Below, piece by piece: positions 59,160 to 64,000 of a stretch of DNA of 64,000 nt (positions are counted from its first letter, which is position 1; each line of letters starts with the position of its first letter). Origin of the DNA: Cryptomeria japonica (taxonomy: Eukaryota; Streptophyta; Pinopsida; Cupressales; Cupressaceae); NCBI RefSeq assembly GCF_030272615.1, contig NC_081413.1:564198010-564262009 (forward strand), read 5' to 3'. The position numbers and the translations under genes are program-made. The notes beneath the pieces were generated by a model. The model ran no database searches, had not been told where the DNA came from, and saw only the letters and a list, made by a program, of their open reading frames with translations.

Positions 59160-60575
59160 TTTGAAGCAGCCCATGCAAGAATCTCCCGCCCGCTCCCTGC
59201 AGGCCCCCCACTCGCGCATGACTCTCCCGCCTATTCCCTTGAAGGCCCCCATACTAGTGATCGCCCCGCTGGTTCAGACAAGGATGCTGGTCCCTCATGG
59301 GCGTCTGTGGCCGTTGGGGCCCCTCATCATGATGCTGAATGATGTTCTACTAGGGTTCCTTCTTCACGTAGAGGGGTTGGGAGAGGATTTATCCCTGTCT
59401 CCTATGTCGCTTTTGTTAACACGAATAAGGAGGCTGAATAGGAAATTGTGAACAATGCGAAGGTCTTCATAGAGCATAGTGATATTTGTAGATTCAAGGG
59501 TATCTGGCCAAGCCTCTCGGAGATGCACAAGTGGATTTCCCAGCACTCGGATCCCCTCATTTCTAGTACAATTCACATTTTCCCTATGGCTAAAGGTTTC
59601 TTTGTCGCTAAATTTGAGGATGCTAATAACAGAAGAAAAATCATGTGTGAAAGTTTTTTCTATGAGAAAGATAATATGTCATTGTTGGCCAAACCTTGGT
59701 ACTCTGATTTTAACCCCCTTTCAAAGACATTCAACAAAATTCTGATCTGGGTTAGGCTTCCTTACCTTCCTCTACACTTGTGGGCTGATTCTCTCTTTGA
59801 GGATATTGGTGATGCTATCGGGAGCTTCATTATGTTGGATAATGAATCCTTTGGGCTTTATCATACTACATTTTCTCGCATTATGGTTGAGCTAGATATT
59901 TCTAAGGGTCTGCTAGCAGAAATTGTTATTAACTCCTCTTTTGGCAGTTGGGTCCAGACCTTGGATTATGAGGGTATTTCGTTCTGGTGTCGTAGATGTT
60001 TCAAAATTGGTCATGCGACAGGGAATTGTGGGATTGAGACAAAAAATTCTTCGGCTTCTTGGTGGTCAGGGGCCTCTCACTAGCATTATACGACTAGGAA
60101 ATCTCTTGTTGATGTCCGGGTTTCAACTTTGGTTGGATCAAACTCTTTAGTGACAATGAAAGATTATTTGGTTGCCACTAATGTTGTTGTGATACCGAAT
60201 GTTGTTGTCCCCTCTATTGAAAACGGATTGTTGCCACTTACCCTGCCGATTTCTTCATGCGTTGATACAACTTTTGTACCTCCTGTTAGTGGCGATCCTG
60301 TGCCTGCAATGGTGGTACATCTTACCTTGCCGACTGCTTCAAAGGGTACTGGCACAACTTCTGCTGGTTGTGACTCTATGCCCGCAACGGTTGTGACTCT
60401 ATGCCCACGACGATTGTGACTCTATGGCCACTGTAGAAAGATCGGTGCTAGGCCCTTTGGATTGGTCTGTTGCAGTAGCTAAAGTTGAAGATGGTTGGAT
60501 TACTATTAAGGGAAAGCATTCAAAGATGTCCAAGCCCTCTTTTTATATGAATCTTCATTCCCACAAGGCCAAATG
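59160..60575 (+). pseudogene. LINE ORF1 protein (DUF4283 and CCHC knuckle)
   Basis: After a Pro/Ser/Ala-rich start (SWASVAVGAP near 59295), a frameshift and a TAG, the open frame 59448-60083 carries a DUF4283-type RNA-binding fold: VFIEHSDICRFKGIWPSLSE, MAKGFFVAKFEDANNR, ILIWVRLPYLPLHLW and LLAEIVI. A knuckle follows, reading CRRCFKIGHATGNC. A Val/Thr/Pro-rich linker and a C-terminal block (DGWITIKGKHSKMSKPS) end at a TGA near 60573. This is ORF1 of plant L1-type LINEs, which binds the RNA. The only clear defects are stops and shifts near 59340, 59440 and 60080. Confidence 0.75.
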
Positions 60576-60709
60576 AGGGCCTTTGTAGTTGTTTGTTTGG
60601 GTTGGTTTTACTGGCCCTACTATCTTTTGGGGCAGTCCCTGTCTTTGTTTTCGGTTGATCTATCTAGTCGGACTTTCAAGCTTTATATTTCTTTTAATCT
60701 GTTGTAAAG

Positions 60710-60732
60710 GGTTTCAGGGCCCCTTCAAAACC
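60710..60732 (+). promoter_or_regulatory. 3' stem-loop of LINE L
   Basis: GGTTT and AAACC arms surround GGGCCC near the 3' end. In M (33989-34010) the arms are GGTTTTG / CAAAACC. This is a candidate recognition hairpin for the LINE RT. Confidence 0.45.
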
Positions 60733-60894
60733 TATTTTCACTTAATCAAAAACAAATCATGCACCTTGAGCTTCCGCAACTCAAAGTTATTCTTTCCATT
60801 AAATTTCTCCACCCTAAAGCTTGCATTCAAAACCTTCACCATTTGAAGTTGCAAAATCAACTCCAAATCCTCACATATTCGTTGCAAAAATAAT

Positions 60895-60908
60895 TGCTCT
60901 GATACCAC
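60895..60908 (-). promoter_or_regulatory. Primer-binding site of element G
   Basis: On the minus strand TGGTATCAGAGCA, a perfect initiator tRNA-Met match, lies a few bases inside the LTR end. Confidence 0.85.
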
Positions 60909-61299
60909 TTATTCTGGAAGTGGAACTATAAACCCAAAAAATATTAAATATTACAACACAAATTAGTTGTGAATAAATGATGAAAAAATTAAAATTGAAG
61001 AACAAAATAACATACAAGATATAGATTTACATTATAAAACCTTGACAATATACCAAGGAAATATTCACAGACAAGGTATGAGTATTCTTATTGCTCAAAG
61101 AATAATTACAACCTTCATAATTGCTGCTATTACAATTATAATAACTTTGTCTTCAAAATAACAAAGTTATATAAATTCTCTTAAGAAAAAAACTACTTTT
61201 ATGCCAAGAGGTGTATTACACTCACACAATGAATTGAAAAAGTTTTGTCAATAAAAACTCCATGTCATTTAAATCGATGCTCATCTCTTTTTATATATA

Positions 61300-62560
61300 A
61301 ATAATTTTAGTCATCTATTTTTTTTTAAATTGAATTTTTTATTTTTAAATTGTAAATATTTTATCAATATAAAAAAAACTATGTTATATTAAAAAAAAGC
61401 ACAAGAAAGACATACTTAAAAAAAAAAAAACAATTTTCTTTAAAATATTAAATAGTAAATTCTCATATTTAAAATCAACCTAATTGAAATAAGTTTTAAA
61501 TTCATATTTAAAAAATATTTATGACAATATTAAAAAAAAAAAAAAAATTATTATTTTTGATCAATAATGGGCCGTAGCCGTATAATTTTATTAATTAAAA
61601 GAAATGATTACATCTTCAAAAAATATTTTAGAAAAGGAAAAAATATTTATTTCTTTGAAATTTTTTAAATTAATAATATTTTATAATCAATAATATAAAA
61701 TGATATATTAATATTATAAATTATAATATTATATTATTTAAGTGAAATAGTGAGATATTAAATTATTATATTATATTATATTATATTATATACTTTGTTT
61801 TTCATTTTTCATTTTATATTTTTAAAAAGATAAAATATCCTCATAATTATCATCAATTATTTAAATAGTTCATCATTATCTCCTTAGCACTCCAAAATAG
61901 CAATTTTTCATTTTCCAACTCATATCCTTGATCTCATCCTCATCTTTCATTTGATTTTTCCTAAAAAAAACTATAAATAAGATCATTATTAAACATTTTC
62001 ATACAATCACATCTATGCAAATCTAGTCTATTAAATAAATCTTCAATAAAATCAAGGTGTATCGATTTTCAGTTTTGCATCTCAGATCAATATTTTAATT
62101 TTAATGCTTACAATTGGAGTTGGGTCAAACTGTGGATGTACAATTCTATTTAGTAAGAATATTGTAATTGGTATAAATTGAATTGAGCAACGAATATGAA
62201 AGCTTCAGTTCATAGTAAAACAAAATTCAATTTTCAAATGGAGCACTACAAGTAAGTGTAGACTAGAATGTTGGTTATCTTTAGGTATCATTCATCTACC
62301 AATTTTGCATCTAAGTTGATGTGAGTTGGTTCTTATTTGAGGGATTCACTTTTTTGCTTTCCATTTTATTTCCATTCCTATGTAGTTCTTTTGTGTATAG
62401 TCATGTGCGGGATTGAAATGTTTGATATAGTATTCCTTTTTCCTCCCAAGTTGTCATGTCCACATGCTTTCTTTGAATTTTTTTTGGACATACTTTTTTA
62501 TTTCTCCATTATTATTTGGGAAATCTCTTATACTAATACCCCACTTATTCATCTGCTTAA
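61300..62560. other. AT-rich intergenic sequence
   Basis: No gene recognised. Long A and T runs, and an ATATT-type microsatellite at about 61760-61790. Confidence 0.6.
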
Positions 62561-62564
62561 TGTT

Positions 62565-63480
62565 TTATTTTACCCATGTGCTCCTCCTTCTATCTAGATC
62601 CTCTTCAGCTACCATTTTTAGCCAACGATGTATCTCTGTGTTTTCTAATCTTCTTAGATAACTCAACAACCAAAACATAGTTGACACCTCAATAGGAAAA
62701 GCTCCTGCTTGCACTAAGACAATCTCATATGGAATAGATGATTTAATCTTGAGGCTATTTGTGATTAAATGTTTTTGTAATCTCTCTATCCATCTCCATT
62801 TTCTCGTTGAAGTGTTGCTACCCCATACCTCACATAAGAATAGTACCACAGGAAGCCCAAAAAAGTTTTCTTAATTTTCTAGTCCCATAATTCCACTAAT
62901 ATAAGGCTTTCTATCCCCCTTGAATCCTTTTTGCTCTACATGTTTCTCATCTAAGTTTATTGTGGAAGTCAAGGCCAAGGTACTTATATTCATTGACCAC
63001 TTGTAAGGGCCTGCCTTCAAAAACAAATTCCCGATGACCTTAGTTTTGCTAGTATTCACTTACATGCCCACCTCATAGCAAAAAAGTTCTAGAACCTTCA
63101 AGTGTTCCTTCAAATCTTGTGTTGTTTTTATCATTAAAATAAGATCATCAACATATAGAAGCAGCTTTATTATACAGTTGATCAAATGAAATCCCCCACC
63201 ACCAAACTTGTCTATCTATTCCTCTAATTTGTCAATGTATGTCTTAAATAAAGTAGAAGATAATAGACAGCCTTGCTTGACCCCAATGTCACTTTCAAAA
63301 GGCAAGGCAATTAGATCACTTTCCGTATATTACAATATTACCGATGATTGTCCTTGTCTCATTGCAACATTTTTCTTGTTGTTAAACTAAGAAGCCATGT
63401 AAGACCACTGAAAAATATCTCACCAAAACTGACATCTATTAATAAACAACTTCATCTGTCCCATCTACCTCTACCAACCT
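62565..63480 (-). pseudogene. LINE reverse transcriptase fragment
   Basis: From right to left on the minus strand: SDIGVKQGCLLSSTLF (about 63290), LLLYVDDLILMIKTTQDLKE (about 63160, catalytic YxDD as YVDD), VNTSKTKV, and at 62849-62565 VLFLCEVWGSNTSTRKWRWI and LKIKSSIPYEIVLVQAGAFP. These are palm and thumb landmarks of plant L1-type RT. Stops (TAG, TAA) and a frameshift near 62870 break it. No ORF1 or endonuclease lies next to it in the window. Confidence 0.75.
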
Positions 63481-63485
63481 TCTAT

Positions 63486-63707
63486 TCATCCATAAAACTC
63501 CGTGATTGTCCTTGGCTGTCTTTGTCTTGCAGCAACAATTTTCCTTCTTAACAAGACCAATCCACATTCAAAATTACATCCAAGACGAAGATACAACACC
63601 TTATAATGGTTGGGTACCCTAAATTCACAAGTATGGCCTAATAATTCTGCAAGAACAGTTTTAATATCAGCTTTCTTTATACATTTACGTTCAGAATTGA
63701 TGGTCAT
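63486..63707 (-). pseudogene. Unrecognised open fragment upstream of the LINE RT
   Basis: A 73-residue frame with basic and hydrophobic stretches (KADIKTVLAELLGHTCEFRV, LLRRKIVAARQRQPR). It runs into the RT fragment frame-shifted. I do not recognise it; it may be diverged LINE sequence or unrelated. The remaining 63708-64000 shows nothing I can support. Confidence 0.25.
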
Positions 63708-64000
63708 AGAGGATCAGAGTAAACAAATCCGTTGATGCTTTATTGATATAGAAGTTTATAATACGTGATGGGAACTCTTATCTTTCCCTCTGTTTTGGAA
63801 GTTGTACAATATCCATTCTTGAAGTATTGTGGTTAATTTTATTTTTGTAAACATTTAACATTTCTAGGATTATATCCCAAAATATAATGGGAATGTTAAA
63901 GTACAACATTGTGCATATGTGTATTACAGAACGAATGTATTTGTTGAAATATGGCATGAATTTCAAAGAAGACAGTAAAATTGTCTCTTTTTATAAGAGG

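Larger units (their letters stand above)
59115..60750 (+). mobile_element. LINE L: ORF1-only LINE insertion with 16-bp target duplication
   Basis: The perfect duplication AACAAATCATGCACCT at 59099-59114 and 60751-60766 bounds a 1,636-bp insertion in element G. It has a GC-richer 5' part, one ORF1-like gene, ~175 bp of 3' UTR and the tail TTCACTTAATCAAA. No endonuclease or RT ORF2 is present. The 3' end matches that of element M. Confidence 0.85.
50013..61300 (-). mobile_element. Element G: Ty1/copia retrotransposon (minus), with J and LINE L inserted
   Basis: The 3' LTR is 50013-50394 and the 5' LTR starts at 60913 (right end uncertain, about 61,300). On the minus strand come gag (58600-59100), integrase, RT and RNase H in copia order. 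J lies just downstream of the polypurine tract and LINE L between PBS and gag. The LTR copies share ATAAACCCAAAA, TTGACAATNTNCCAAGGAAA and TCTTATT phrases. Confidence 0.75.

Overview
This is a transposon-only window from a very large, repeat-packed plant nuclear genome; I see no intact host gene, tRNA, rRNA or CRISPR array. A gymnosperm (conifer-type) origin is my inference, not something the sequence proves. The base composition is AT-rich. Nearly all recognisable coding sequence belongs to LTR retrotransposons (Ty3/gypsy Tat-like and Ty1/copia), LINEs and non-autonomous derivatives, all broken by stops and frameshifts. The value of the window is in how elements are nested and in several non-canonical element designs.

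Left block (1-26,700). Element A (minus strand; 5' LTR 526-1306, PBS and leader running off the left edge) sits in the gag of element B, a same-family Tat-like gypsy element on the plus strand (1307-13153). B carries gag end, protease, G-patch, RT, two RNase H domains, integrase and, in ANTISENSE, a plant-mobile-domain (PMD) ORF before its polypurine tract and a shortened 3' LTR. A 993-bp inverted-repeat transposon (7324-8316) lies between its pol and the PMD ORF. A second PMD element, C (13154-26705), has the same layout but is split by element D (14475-22453, minus). D is an LTR element with a tRNA-Met PBS that encodes a coiled-coil/zinc-knuckle protein and a ~1,100-residue unknown protein instead of pol.

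Middle block (26,700-35,000). Element E (minus) keeps gag, leader, PBS and 5' LTR and is a relative of A. Next come a short repeat family interrupted by an RNase H fragment, a solo LTR (F, 31140-32380, with target duplication), and a LINE-tailed insertion M (32902-34030).

Right block (35,036-64,000). Copia element H (plus, 35036-49530) holds element I in its 5' LTR and element K in its 3' LTR. Copia element G (minus, from 50013 to about 61,300) holds element J near its 3' end and an ORF1-only LINE, L, near its 5' end. I and J are one family (4.6-4.9 kb): they code for gag, zinc knuckles and protease, then a tyrosine-spaced repeat region where RT and integrase would be expected. The right edge has a minus-strand LINE reverse-transcriptase fragment.

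How they work together: A/B/C/E are or were autonomous-type gypsy elements; D, I, J, L and M lack a polymerase and must have been moved in trans. Target-site duplications (J: CTTCT; L: 16 bp; F: ATTTT; H and I with one mismatch) fix the insertion order. Stops in the best preserved frames are mostly TAG and TGA, as expected from cytosine deamination in CHG and CG contexts.
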